Source of the DNA: NORP240 sp038134485
GTDB lineage: Bacteria; Pseudomonadota; Gammaproteobacteria; Pseudomonadales; Pseudohongiellaceae
Assembly: GCA_038134485.1 (NCBI GenBank)
Contig: JAYPVG010000012.1
Span: 18,543-82,542 of the forward strand
Length of the DNA: 64,000 nt
Reading direction: 5' to 3'
The translations under genes and the position numbers were made by a program. The notes below the pieces were generated by a model, which was not told where the DNA came from, made no database searches, and saw nothing but the letters and a program-made list of their open reading frames with translations. Of the stretch, positions 9,863 to 17,984 are shown one piece after another; positions within the stretch are counted from its first letter, which is position 1, and every line of letters starts with the position of its first letter.

Positions 9863-10480
9863 TCAGGAAGAGATGTAAGTGTTGAAAGTCAGAATGCGCC
9901 TGAACTCAAGCGCCGTGCCGTAGTTGCCCGATAGAGCACCACAAGCGCTGGCAGAATTATTGTTGAGCTCCGCCAGTCCGCGCCATACTATAGTAATCGT
10001 GTAGATGCCTGGCCCCCCGCCCGCTGGACCCGAGATACAACCGCTCGGGTTAGCCAGTCCACCGGTCTGGGTAAGGGTACCTCCTATGGAGCGGGCTTCA
10101 GAGATTCCATCAATGGATTGTTCCCACTGGTAAAGATCGAAACTCGCCACTTGAGCGGGCACACACGACACCCCCGCACCGCAATTTCGGGCAGGCATAG
10201 TCCGCGTACCTCCGCCCACTCCGCTGGTAAGGTAGGCTCCCAGGGCTCCCGAATTGGCCCGCATTCTTTCCACGATATCATGAGCGAGCATCACCGCCGT
10301 CGTGCGTTGCACCGCATCAAAATTGGACCTTTTAGCGGTAGTCTGCAGCGCTGCCATGTTTAGGAAGCCGACGCTGATAATGCAAAGCGTTACCAGTACC
10401 TCGATCATGCTGCTACCCGCCTGACGATTTCGTGCCGCCGGTGCATAATCGCTCAGTCTTTTTTGTAACTGCCAATTCAT
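9863..10480 (-). CDS. pilV: PilV, minor type IV pilin
   Basis: Minor pilin, 205 residues, GspI-like. Leader of 22 residues ends RQAG, followed by SSMIEVLVTLCIISVGFL with Glu5. The downstream AALQTTAKRSNFDAVQRTTAVMLAHDIVERMRAN stretch is diagnostic of PilV. Four or more cysteines in the C-terminal half could form two disulfides. It lies 56 bases after fimU and 13 bases before pilW, so it is the second gene of the leftward minor pilin operon. Confidence 0.9.
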   Translation of the reverse strand: MNWQLQKRLSDYAPAARNRQAGSSMIEVLVTLCIISVGFLNMAALQTTAKRSNFDAVQRTTAVMLAHDIVERMRANSGALGAYLTSGVGGGTRTMPARNCGAGVSCVPAQVASFDLYQWEQSIDGISEARSIGGTLTQTGGLANPSGCISGPAGGGPGIYTITIVWRGLAELNNNSASACGALSGNYGTALEFRRILTFNTYISS

Positions 10481-10536
10481 TCAATTCAGTCCTTTAAACT
10501 TTGCCCATGCCCTGCTTTTGAAAGTATAGAACATCC

Positions 10537-11061
10537 TTACTGACCGCAGCTTCCGTCAGTCAATCGAGGCCGACCGGTAACATTTATCGTGATCAAGCGA
10601 GCGGATGCGTCACCAACGCAAACATTGAAACTGCCCATGCTAGTAACTCCCCCGGAAGGGAGGTAAGTAATGAAATCGCTGAAATTTACCGCCCTGATGA
10701 GCGTGGTACTATTGAGCTCGCTGTGCCGCTCGATCACCTCTTCACCAAAATCGCGGACCCCGTCTGCATCAATGTCTTCAAAACTAATCCAGCCGTCGGT
10801 CCAGTCCATGCCAGCATTACAGGCAGTCAGTGAGGAACCAGCTGTGCATATAGTAACCGGCAGATTGCGAGTTACTGCCTCACTTCGAGCAAGAAGCAAA
10901 GATGAGAGCAGCTCATTGGTGTTTTGCCTGGCCTGAGCATTTTTCAGGAAATCGGAAAGTGGCGGTGCTGCCAGAGCCACTAGCAGCCCCATTATGGCAA
11001 CAACGATCATTGCTTCCACCATGGTGAAGCCAAGATTCCGATCTCTTGTTCGAGAGGTCAT
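10537..11061 (-). CDS. fimU: FimU-type minor pilin, first gene of the minor pilin operon
   Basis: GspH-type minor pilin, about 174 residues with the start used here. The leader MTSRTRDRNLG is followed by FTMVEAMIVVAIMGLLVALA with Glu5. Two Cys pairs (TICTAGSSLTAC and the C-terminal CVGD/SCGQ) fit the FimU fold. The frame is open to 11121, but ATG 11061 is preceded by GGAAAG seven bases away and gives a normal short leader, so I place the start there. It heads the operon fimU-pilV-pilW-pilX-pilY1-pilE. FimU would link the tip minor pilins to the major pilin. FimU and FimT are close relatives; position decides the name. Confidence 0.85.
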   Translation of the reverse strand: MTSRTRDRNLGFTMVEAMIVVAIMGLLVALAAPPLSDFLKNAQARQNTNELLSSLLLARSEAVTRNLPVTICTAGSSLTACNAGMDWTDGWISFEDIDADGVRDFGEEVIERHSELNSTTLIRAVNFSDFITYLPSGGVTSMGSFNVCVGDASARLITINVTGRPRLTDGSCGQ

Positions 11062-11474
11062 TTTGATACTTTCCGCCCCGATTAAACGCATACTGAATGC
11101 CTTGATTACGCACCTGTGCAAACTATACGAAAATTGCGGCTGTCAATATGTGAATCCTGTCCCACTTCCGGGCTGAATTATACTCCTGGAAGTCGCTGTT
11201 CAACTTTGTGATTCAAGTGAAAAAGAAAGGTTAAGCTACTGAATTGTATTCATATTTAGAGAGTATTACCACTCTCTCAGACAGAGTCAGGGGAAGGGGA
11301 AGGAGAAGGGCAATACAGCGGCAACATGCTAACCTCCAAAACCCCTAAAATATGCCTACTTGAATCACGAAAATTCTGCTGTAATGTTCGCTGAACCAGT
11401 CACTGCCCAATCCAGCCAACGGTAAGCAAACGTCCCTCAACTGACAATCAATCTACAATCTGGAGATATTGTGT
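11062..11474. other. 413-base gene-free stretch between fimU and tauE-like gene
   Basis: No convincing reading frame is seen on either strand. The stretch must hold the promoter of the leftward minor pilin operon and of the rightward transporter gene. It contains an 11-base inverted repeat, an inner 7-base hairpin and a purine-rich tract that can pair with a pyrimidine tract, described separately as a possible structured RNA. I did not find a sigma-54 promoter (TGGC-N8-TTGC type) for the pilin operon in it. Confidence 0.7.
11208..11368. ncRNA. Possible structured RNA or RNA leader (three nested stems)
   Basis: GTGATTCAAGT (11208-11218) pairs perfectly with ACTTGAATCAC (11358-11368), closing about 140 bases. 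Inside are the hairpin AGAGAGT-N6-ACTCTCT (11258-11277) and a second broken stem in which AGGGG (11289-11293) faces CCCCT (11342-11346) and GGAG (11302-11305) faces CTCC (11334-11337). The stems are nested and could form a three-way junction. The strand is undecided: rightward it would lie about 107 bases ahead of the TauE-like gene, leftward about 147 bases ahead of fimU. It matches no riboswitch class that I recognise. Chance pairing is possible. Confidence 0.25.
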
Positions 11475-12245
11475 ATGGAATCAATTGCTGCGTATGACCC
11501 CGCTATCCTGGTCTTGCTGTGCGCGGTCGGTTTCATCGCAGGAGCAGTCAATACTATAGCCGGAGGCGGCTCTAACCTCACCCTCCCGGTTTTGATGATG
11601 CTGGGACTGCCGGCAGACATTGCCAATGCTACCAATCGGGTGGGAGTGCTATTGCAATGTGCCGTTGGCGTCTCCGGTTTTGACCGGCACCGGGCCTTGG
11701 ACCGCCCCGCCATCAAACCTATTTTGATTCCCAGCTTACTGGGCGGTGCCGCAGGCGCACTTATGGCAGCACTTATGCCTGGTCTGTATCTGAAACCGCT
11801 GTTATTGGGAACTATCCTGTCGATGTCCGTGATTATCCTGGTCAGGCCAGCTACGCTGGCACCGCCCCCGGGGACAAAGGTAGTGTCGCCGAGGGAAAAC
11901 AGACTGGCCTGGTTGGGACTCTTCGGCGCCGGCGTGTATGGGGGATTTGTCCAGGCCGGGGTGGGTTTCATACTCCTGGCTGCCCTAGCCGGCGGATTGC
12001 GCTACGACCTTCTGCGCGCCAATGCACTGAAGACTCTTTGCGCCCTGGCATTTACAGCAGTGGCGATGGTCATTTTTATTCTATTCGACCAGGTTTGGTG
12101 GATTCCCGGCCTGATTCTGGCGGTTGGCACCATGCTGGGCGCTCATGTGGCGGTCAAGGTCTCCGTAAATGTGCCGCAATCCTATTTAAAATGGTTTCTC
12201 TTTGTGATGACGCTGGTAGCCTGCCTGGCTGCTCTTGTCTATTGA
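11475..12245 (+). CDS. TauE/SafE-type sulfite or anion exporter
   Basis: Multispanning inner-membrane protein, 256 residues, of the TauE/SafE family (DUF81), which moves sulfite, sulfoacetate or other small organic anions. The first helix ends in the family motif AGAVNTIAGGGSNLTLPVL; the second half repeats it as GVYGGFVQAGVGFILLAAL, the two-fold repeat of the family. About eight hydrophobic segments are seen. ATG 11475 is preceded by GGAG nine bases upstream. It is convergent with the sensor kinase gene, 17 bases apart. No sulfonate or taurine gene is nearby, so the substrate is unknown. Confidence 0.85.
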   Translation: MESIAAYDPAILVLLCAVGFIAGAVNTIAGGGSNLTLPVLMMLGLPADIANATNRVGVLLQCAVGVSGFDRHRALDRPAIKPILIPSLLGGAAGALMAALMPGLYLKPLLLGTILSMSVIILVRPATLAPPPGTKVVSPRENRLAWLGLFGAGVYGGFVQAGVGFILLAALAGGLRYDLLRANALKTLCALAFTAVAMVIFILFDQVWWIPGLILAVGTMLGAHVAVKVSVNVPQSYLKWFLFVMTLVACLAALVY

Positions 12246-12262
12246 CCAATACTGCCATGAGA

Positions 12263-13678
12263 TCAAGAGACCTTGGGGCCTTCGAAGACTATCTGAATAC
12301 GCGCACCGCCGAGTTCAGACGCACCTACATCAATTAATCCACCATAGCTCTCTACAATATCTGTTACTACGGCCAGCCCGATGCCCTGCCCCTGGGCCAG
12401 CGTATCCGCCCTGGCTCCGCGCTGCAGAACATATTGTCGCTGATCCTCAGCAATTCCGGGCCCATCGTCCTCGACCACTATACTTAACTGTTCGCGCAAG
12501 GCCCTGACCACGTTAACTGTGACCTTTAACTTGCCGTGGCCATATTTGTAAGCATTGTCGAGAACGTTTCCCAAAATCTCCATCAAATCTCTCTCATCGC
12601 CAAAAAACGTCGCTTGCTTGTCAATGTATGTCGAGTGGCTAATTGCCTTTTCGGCATATACCTTGTCGAGTGCCTGCAATATACGATCTATGACCGTCCA
12701 GACCTTGATCTGGCGGGCAAGAGCACTTCCTCCGTTTACCTGAACAGCACGCTGGAGCTGGTAATTAATGATCTGGTTCATTCTTTCCAACTGCTCTTCG
12801 ACGGTGTCGATCTGTTGGAGGGTTTCAGCCGGCAATCTGCTGGACTTCTCTTCTGAGAGTTTTGCCGCAACTCCCGTAATGACAGCCAGCGGAGTCTTCA
12901 GGCTGTGAGCGAGATCCCCGAGAGTCGTCCGATATCTGGCTTGCTGTTTACGCTCACTTTTGATAAGCAAATTTAGATTGTCGGTAACACTTTTCAACTC
13001 CCTTGGATACAGACCTCGCAACTCTTCGCTGGCCCCGGATTCGATGGATTTCAGGTCTCGCGCCATGCGATGCAGTGGCGCCAGTCCCCAGCGCAGAAAT
13101 ACCACCTGCAATACCAGCAGTAGCACGGCAAGACCGCCAAGCCATGACCAAAGGCTGGTGCGAAATTCTGCTATCTCAGAGTAATAGGGCGCGGCTGTCT
13201 CGAGCACGGAAAAGTTATATTCGCTGACCCCGTCCTCCCACAGAATGCCGTAGCTGGACAGGAACAGTTCGTCACCCTCAGCGGTGCGGGTGCTAGTAAA
13301 AATGCTCTCACCCACCGGCATTTCGAGTCGCAATATACTCTCGTCTTGCAGCCGCAGATCGAGTGCCGAATTACTGCGCCACAACTCCCCAGAAGTTCGG
13401 CTACTAACGAAGCTGTAAAGCCCGGAATTGAGCTGCGAAAAACGCGGTTCGCGCAAATCTTCCAACAGGAAAAATTCGCCGTTTTCTTCATCGATGGCGG
13501 ACAGGACTACGTATAGCTGCAGCTGCAATTGCTCCGAAGCACCCGCCGCGATGCTGTCGCGAAACGCCCGATCCAGAACTATGCCTGTCAGGCCAAGAAA
13601 CACTGCAAGCAGGAAACTAAAGCCAACTAGCAGCCGGTTCTGAATCGAATAAGGTGCTACCTGAGTATTAATCTCCAT
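12263..13678 (-). CDS. PhoQ-like sensor histidine kinase
   Basis: Inner-membrane kinase of 471 residues. Membrane segments at about 14-36 and 176-197 flank a periplasmic sensor domain; a HAMP-like linker follows. The phosphoacceptor box GDLAHSLKTPLAVITG (His258) is close to the DLTHSLKTPLAV box of PhoQ. The ATPase part shows DNAYKYG, DDGPGI and GQGIGLAVV. It lies 23 bases after its response regulator and is the last gene of a leftward set that starts with a glycine-zipper protein and a PepSY protein. The signal could be divalent cation or envelope stress, by analogy to PhoQ; that is inference. I do not assign the phoQ name because the sensor domain cannot be matched by eye. Confidence 0.85.
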   Translation of the reverse strand: MEINTQVAPYSIQNRLLVGFSFLLAVFLGLTGIVLDRAFRDSIAAGASEQLQLQLYVVLSAIDEENGEFFLLEDLREPRFSQLNSGLYSFVSSRTSGELWRSNSALDLRLQDESILRLEMPVGESIFTSTRTAEGDELFLSSYGILWEDGVSEYNFSVLETAAPYYSEIAEFRTSLWSWLGGLAVLLLVLQVVFLRWGLAPLHRMARDLKSIESGASEELRGLYPRELKSVTDNLNLLIKSERKQQARYRTTLGDLAHSLKTPLAVITGVAAKLSEEKSSRLPAETLQQIDTVEEQLERMNQIINYQLQRAVQVNGGSALARQIKVWTVIDRILQALDKVYAEKAISHSTYIDKQATFFGDERDLMEILGNVLDNAYKYGHGKLKVTVNVVRALREQLSIVVEDDGPGIAEDQRQYVLQRGARADTLAQGQGIGLAVVTDIVESYGGLIDVGASELGGARIQIVFEGPKVS

Positions 13679-13701
13679 TGGTCAAGGTAATCTGGGGAGA
13701 T

Positions 13702-14373
13702 TCATTTGAGACCGAATCGATAACCCTGCCCACGCACAGTTTCGATCGGATTGAGCGTTTGCCCGGGATCCAGCTTCTGACGCAAACGTCGGATGAATAC
13801 TTCCAGAACGTTACTGTCCCGATCGTAGTCTTGAGCGTAAAGGTGTTCGGTAAGCTCGGCTTTCGATATGACCTGTCCAGGATGCAGCATCAGGTACTCA
13901 AGCATTTTGTATTCGTAGGCTGTTAAATCGACTTTTTCACCTTCGACAGTGAGCAATTTGGCAGTGAGATCAAGACTGACTGGTCCAAAATCAAGTTTCG
14001 GCTTGGAGAATCCTGCAGCGCGGCGCAGCAAGGCATTGAGTCTGGCCAGTATCTCTTCAATCTGAAACGGTTTGACCACGTAATCATCCGCGCCAGCATC
14101 CAGACCCGCGACCTTGTCCTGCCAGTCGCCTCGAGCAGTAAGTATAAGGATTGGAAATTCCTTGCCGGATTTTCGGACTAATTCGATCAACTTAATGCCG
14201 TCAATTTCAGGCAGTCCGAGATCGATTATTGCAGCGTCGTAATCGAACTCCTCGGCAAAGTAGAGGCCAGCTCGACCATCCTCGGCACCGTCAACCACGT
14301 AACCATTATCAGTAAGTGCCTGAACCAGCTGTTGGCGCAGGAAATTTTCATCCTCGACTACCAGAAGTTTCAT
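13702..14373 (-). CDS. PhoP/OmpR-family response regulator
   Basis: DNA-binding response regulator, 223 residues. Receiver domain with acidic E7-D8 pair, phospho-acceptor D51 (IIDLGLPEIDG), Thr in LILTARG and Lys in VVKPFQ; winged-helix domain from about 125 with YEYKMLEYLMLHPGQVISK and VEVFIRRLRQKL-like recognition region. The length and the EVFIRRLRQKLD segment fit the PhoP/QseB group. ATG 14373 has a strong GGAGG site ten bases upstream. It is 76 bases downstream of the PepSY gene and 23 bases upstream of the kinase gene. The upstream region includes GTTTC-N4-GTTTC, which resembles but does not match the spacing of a PhoP box. Confidence 0.9.
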   Translation of the reverse strand: MKLLVVEDENFLRQQLVQALTDNGYVVDGAEDGRAGLYFAEEFDYDAAIIDLGLPEIDGIKLIELVRKSGKEFPILILTARGDWQDKVAGLDAGADDYVVKPFQIEEILARLNALLRRAAGFSKPKLDFGPVSLDLTAKLLTVEGEKVDLTAYEYKMLEYLMLHPGQVISKAELTEHLYAQDYDRDSNVLEVFIRRLRQKLDPGQTLNPIETVRGQGYRFGLK

Positions 14374-14449
14374 CAGTTTACGACCTCCTTACGGAAACAA
14401 ATGAAACGGTGCGTTGGAACGACCTCAGCTCTCTGCCGGGGCTCGCCCC

Positions 14450-14776
14450 TCAACCGCCCGTCACGGCACCGGTATTGGCATTGACGAAAACAGTAAAAAT
14501 TTTGCCCTCGTTTTCCATCCTGATCTGATAGCGCAAATTATTACCCTGGACAAGCAGGGAAATACGCAAGACATTGCCTGCAAACCGCGCACGTGCCAAA
14601 TCGATAGCCTGCCGCTCCGAAATTCTCGGGGACGGTGTTTGTGTCTGCCTCAAGTCGCCCGGATTCGTGTTGTTATTGATGTCTAGCTGGCCAGGCTGAA
14701 CCGAAGGCGCAACCTGGGCCATTCCTGACTGCAACACAATAACGCAGCTGCCTGCGACGATTAATTTTCTTACCAT
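14450..14776 (-). CDS. Small exported PepSY-domain protein
   Basis: About 108 residues. A signal peptide (MVRKLIVAGSCVIVLQSGMAQ) is followed by a Pro/Gln/Asn-rich linker and one PepSY-type domain (RISERQAIDLARARFAG ... RYQIRMENEGKIFTVFVNANTGAV). PepSY domains bind or inhibit proteases and often sit in the periplasm. The frame is open to a TTG at 14818, but ATG 14776 gives a clean signal peptide. Its place directly ahead of a PhoP/PhoQ-like pair recurs in proteobacteria and suggests that it senses or is controlled by that pair; this is inference. Confidence 0.75.
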   Translation of the reverse strand: MVRKLIVAGSCVIVLQSGMAQVAPSVQPGQLDINNNTNPGDLRQTQTPSPRISERQAIDLARARFAGNVLRISLLVQGNNLRYQIRMENEGKIFTVFVNANTGAVTGG

Positions 14777-14858
14777 CTTAATCAAAATGGACCTCTGGCA
14801 ATTTCGGCACGCGCTCAATTGCAGCTCTACTGGATCTCAGCTTGACCCGCCCGACGTG

Positions 14859-15386
14859 CTACAAAACAGGCTGTACCGATACCCGCACCCGTATTTTATC
14901 ACCGGGGTCACGATCGGCTCTAACCGTATAATCCTGATCGTTGTAATTGTATGTCACATTGTAGCCAACAATGCGCTCTTCTTCGTATCTCTGGTACACA
15001 GTTTCGCAACGTTCGACAGTCTCAACCTGGCGTACCGACGACCCTTCGCGCTGTCGCATGATATCACGGGCCACAGAGTGACCCAACACAGCGCCCACCG
15101 CTGCACCGACCCTCTGGCTGGACTTGTGATGACCCAGCTCGTTTCCAATAGCACCCCCTATGATTGCGCCCAGGATTCCAGGTGTGTCGGAGCCGCTGTG
15201 TCGATAATTTCTATCAACGAGGTACTCTTCCTGCCAGCACTGCTCTTGCGGTGTAGAAACCTCGACTATCTGAACAATGGGTCGAACCTCAACCACCTCG
15301 GCGTAGTCGTAATCAACCTGTGCAAGAGAAACTCCTGCCAACAGCATTCCGCCCAGGACCATAGAAGGTTTGGCAATGTTGTTCAT
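14859..15386 (-). CDS. Glycine-zipper outer-membrane protein (17-kDa antigen type)
   Basis: 175 residues. A signal peptide ends GVSLAQ. The centre has the glycine-zipper 2TM motif GILGAIIGGAIGNELG followed by GAAVGAVLGHSVARD, as in Rickettsia 17-kDa antigen and SlyB-like proteins. The C-terminal part has CETVYQRYEEERIVGYNVTYNY, the usual conserved tail of this group, with two Cys in the protein (CWQEEY and RCETVY). No lipobox Cys follows the signal peptide. It is first in a leftward set with PepSY, response regulator and kinase genes, 82 bases from the PepSY start. SlyB is a PhoP target in enterobacteria, so co-regulation is plausible. Confidence 0.8.
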   Translation of the reverse strand: MNNIAKPSMVLGGMLLAGVSLAQVDYDYAEVVEVRPIVQIVEVSTPQEQCWQEEYLVDRNYRHSGSDTPGILGAIIGGAIGNELGHHKSSQRVGAAVGAVLGHSVARDIMRQREGSSVRQVETVERCETVYQRYEEERIVGYNVTYNYNDQDYTVRADRDPGDKIRVRVSVQPVL

Positions 15387-15636
15387 AGTTCCTAATCTCC
15401 CTTTTTGAATCAGTCTACTAATTAAAGTTAAAGACCCGATATTTTGAAGTTACGGAGGCAGCCTAACTCGATAAAGCTGAATCCAGCCTTAAGCCGGGGT
15501 CGTTAAAGCAGCAAGCCGTGCAGGCGTAATCAGTAGACTGGCGATTTTATTTATCCCATTGGCTGGTTTAGAATTGATCGGGCTGTGCCGGGCAGGAATC
15601 TATTTTCACTAAAATAAGGATACATAGAGAAAAGAC

Positions 15637-16056
15637 ATGTTAATGCGCCTGCTGTTCATTGGCCTGATCGTCACAATTCTGACTTTACTGCCCGCCTACA
15701 GTATCTTCTCATTAATCATCGCAACCGATGGCCTTGCCCTGGCGGGAATAATTACCATCTTTACCTTCCTGATTGCCCTATCATCAGCATGGTTGGGGGC
15801 ACGCTTCATCGAATCACCAACTATGGCGAATGAGCACACTCGAAACGAGTTACGCGAACCTGGCACCGTAAAATGGTTTAGCGCCAGCAAGGGATTTGGA
15901 TTCATTACACGCGACAGTGGCGAAGACGTTTTCGTCCATTACGGATCTATTCGAGGCAAGGGACATCGGGTTCTCCATGACGGCCAGCGGGTTAACTTTC
16001 TAATAAGCCATGGTCACAAGGGTCTGCAGGCCGACGATGTGGTCGCAATCGGATAA
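15637..16056 (+). CDS. Membrane-anchored cold-shock-domain protein
   Basis: 139 residues. Two hydrophobic segments at about 5-27 and 33-55 are followed by a short linker and a full cold-shock domain (74-139) beginning GTVKWFSASKGFGFITR, with RNP1 (K85-I90) and RNP2 VFVHY (98-102). Standard CspA-type proteins are about 70 residues and soluble; here a nucleic-acid-binding domain would be tethered to the inner membrane on the cytoplasmic side. Positive residues between the second helix and the domain fit that topology. The gene stands alone between the leftward sensor set and the desaturase gene, 67 bases before the latter. Confidence 0.85.
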   Translation: MLMRLLFIGLIVTILTLLPAYSIFSLIIATDGLALAGIITIFTFLIALSSAWLGARFIESPTMANEHTRNELREPGTVKWFSASKGFGFITRDSGEDVFVHYGSIRGKGHRVLHDGQRVNFLISHGHKGLQADDVVAIG

Positions 16057-16123
16057 ACCTGACGGTGACAATGACAGCTAATTACCTCCACACATGCTGT
16101 AGGGTTTAAGAGGATCAAAATGT

Positions 16124-17269
16124 ATGAGAAAGGCACCTATCAACTGGACGAATATGCTGCTGTTCAGCTTGACCCCCCTATGCGCACTAACTGTGGTCCC
16201 CCTGTATGGAATTTATTACGGATACGATCTTTTTGAGTGGGCCGTGTTTGCCGCGTTTATGGTTTTCTGTGGACTCTCAATCACCGCTGGCTACCACCGC
16301 CTGTGGTCCCACAGGGCATACAAAGCCCATCCTGTCTTACGTTTCCTGTTCGCGCTCGGTGGTGCCTGTGCGCTGCAGAATGACGTACTGACCTGGGCCT
16401 CGGATCACCGGCGCCACCATCGATTCGTCGATAATAACGACCGCGACCCGTATTCTGCCGGCCGGGGTTTCTGGTTTTCACATATCGGCTGGATTCTGCG
16501 CTTTTACGAAAGTGGCAAGCCAGATATCAGTAATGTCAAAGACTTGCTCAAGGATCCGATTTTACGTTGGCAACATCGGCATTACCTGTTATTGGCCCTC
16601 ATAATGAATATCGGCCTTCCGGCCCTGATTGGCTGGCTCCATAAAGATGTTGTGGCGACTCTTCTGCTCGCTGGCCTGCTGCGACTGGTAATTAGCCAGC
16701 ATGTGACTTATCTGATTAACTCTGTAGCGCATATGTGGGGTCGACAACCCTACAGCACCAGTCATTCTGCCCGGGATAACGCATTATTGGCCCTGGTTAC
16801 CTACGGTGAGGGCTATCATAATTACCACCACGCGTTCCAATGGGATTACCGCAATGGCATTCGCTGGTGGCATTGGGACCCTACCAAATGGCTAATTCGG
16901 TCTCTTTCATTCGTGGGTCTGACAAGGGATCTCAGGCGCTGCAACCCCGCTTCCGTAGAGACAGCCCGCCTTGAGCTCCAATACCAGCGGGCGCGCGAAA
17001 AATGTACTCTGCTGGAAGTGCCGGATAAGTGGCGCCAGCACCTTGAGAGGGAATACCAGGATCTGCGGGAAACACTTCACCTCTGGAATCGACACCGCAT
17101 AAACTGGTATGAAGTTCGTAGCAAAAAATTGCAGGACTCGTTCAGCCAACTGGACATTATGCATATAAGAGACGCCTACCGAGAAATGCAATTCAAATTG
17201 AAAGTTCAGCGTAAGCGCTGGAATTACGTGCTTCAGGACCTTGCGAACTTGCAGTTGGCGGCAGGCTAG
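16124..17269 (+). CDS. Acyl-CoA/fatty acid desaturase (DesB/delta-9 type)
   Basis: Integral-membrane di-iron desaturase, 381 residues, that introduces a double bond into saturated acyl chains. The three histidine boxes are present: HRLWSH (58-63), HRRHH (95-99) and HNYHH (232-236), plus NDRDPYSAGRGFWFSH. About four membrane helices are seen. The last 110 residues are a charged, probably coiled-coil extension (ARLELQYQRAREK onward) beyond the catalytic core, which also occurs in some gammaproteobacterial desaturases of this size. ATG 16124 is preceded by AGAGG nine bases upstream. Its position after a cold-shock-domain gene is suggestive of cold adaptation of membranes, which is inference only. 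Confidence 0.9.
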   Translation: MRKAPINWTNMLLFSLTPLCALTVVPLYGIYYGYDLFEWAVFAAFMVFCGLSITAGYHRLWSHRAYKAHPVLRFLFALGGACALQNDVLTWASDHRRHHRFVDNNDRDPYSAGRGFWFSHIGWILRFYESGKPDISNVKDLLKDPILRWQHRHYLLLALIMNIGLPALIGWLHKDVVATLLLAGLLRLVISQHVTYLINSVAHMWGRQPYSTSHSARDNALLALVTYGEGYHNYHHAFQWDYRNGIRWWHWDPTKWLIRSLSFVGLTRDLRRCNPASVETARLELQYQRAREKCTLLEVPDKWRQHLEREYQDLRETLHLWNRHRINWYEVRSKKLQDSFSQLDIMHIRDAYREMQFKLKVQRKRWNYVLQDLANLQLAAG

Positions 17270-17455
17270 CCCCAGCTCTGGCAAGGGCCGCCAGATGATG
17301 CATATGGCAGAAGAAGATGAGCCAAGCATCCGAAGGTAGAAATCGGGCCTATTACAGGGTACGGTAGGCGTAGGTGGCAATATCTGATTTTCCCGCATTG
17401 ATCTCTGGCGGACTCTGAAGGATTGACGGACTAAAACAACGGCTGGGACTTTATC

Positions 17456-17962
17456 ATGTTCAACAAAACTATCTGTAAGCTGGCAGTATCGGTATTGGGC
17501 CTGATCCTGGGCGCGGCAGCACTGGCTGCCGAGGTTGGGGAATCAGCCCCGGACTTCTCCCTGGCAGACATTAATGAGGGTGAGCCGTCTTTTACCCTGA
17601 GCGACCTTCGTGGCAAGGTGGTTTACCTCGATTTTTGGGCTTCCTGGTGTGCTCCCTGCTTGCTATCGCTACCTCTGTACAATGACCTCTATAACAAATA
17701 CCGGGAACAGGGTCTGGAGATCGTTGGTATCAATATCGATAACCCCGTGGAAGACGGTCTGGATTTCCTGCTCGATACCCCGCTCGATTTTAAGATTCCG
17801 GCAGATCCGGACGGAGAAACACCAACCCTCTATGACGTTTATGGGATGCCAACTTCCTATCTGATCGATCGCGAAGGCGTTATCAGGCTGGTTCACGAAG
17901 GTTTTCGCAATGGTGATATCGAATTGATCGAACAGGAAATTCAGTCCCTACTGGGGCAATAA
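17456..17962 (+). CDS. TlpA-like periplasmic thioredoxin
   Basis: 168 residues. A signal peptide (cleavage after ALAA, about residue 25) is followed by an AhpC/TSA-type thioredoxin fold. The active site is W64-C65-A66-P67-C68, in the context FWASWCAPCLLSLP; the cis-proline loop is GMPTSYLID. Such proteins reduce disulfides in the periplasm, for example in cytochrome c or copper-site assembly. It is the first gene of a rightward set with DUF4266, DUF3570 and ApbE genes, 22 bases before the DUF4266 start. The Cys-Gly-Cys tail of that neighbour is an obvious possible substrate; this is inference. Confidence 0.9.
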   Translation: MFNKTICKLAVSVLGLILGAAALAAEVGESAPDFSLADINEGEPSFTLSDLRGKVVYLDFWASWCAPCLLSLPLYNDLYNKYREQGLEIVGINIDNPVEDGLDFLLDTPLDFKIPADPDGETPTLYDVYGMPTSYLIDREGVIRLVHEGFRNGDIELIEQEIQSLLGQ

Positions 17963-17984
17963 GTCCAATTCTGGTGCCTCGTAA

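Noticed and set aside
11289..11310. G-quadruplex in the purine tract GGGGAAGGGGAAGGAGAAGGG
   Set aside because: One of the four G runs is only GG, and the tract pairs with a nearby pyrimidine run; the claim of a quadruplex was not strong enough to list separately.
14374..14449. PhoP box (GTTTA-N5-GTTTA type) upstream of the response regulator
   Set aside because: Found GTTTC-N4-GTTTC, wrong in spacing and last base of each half.
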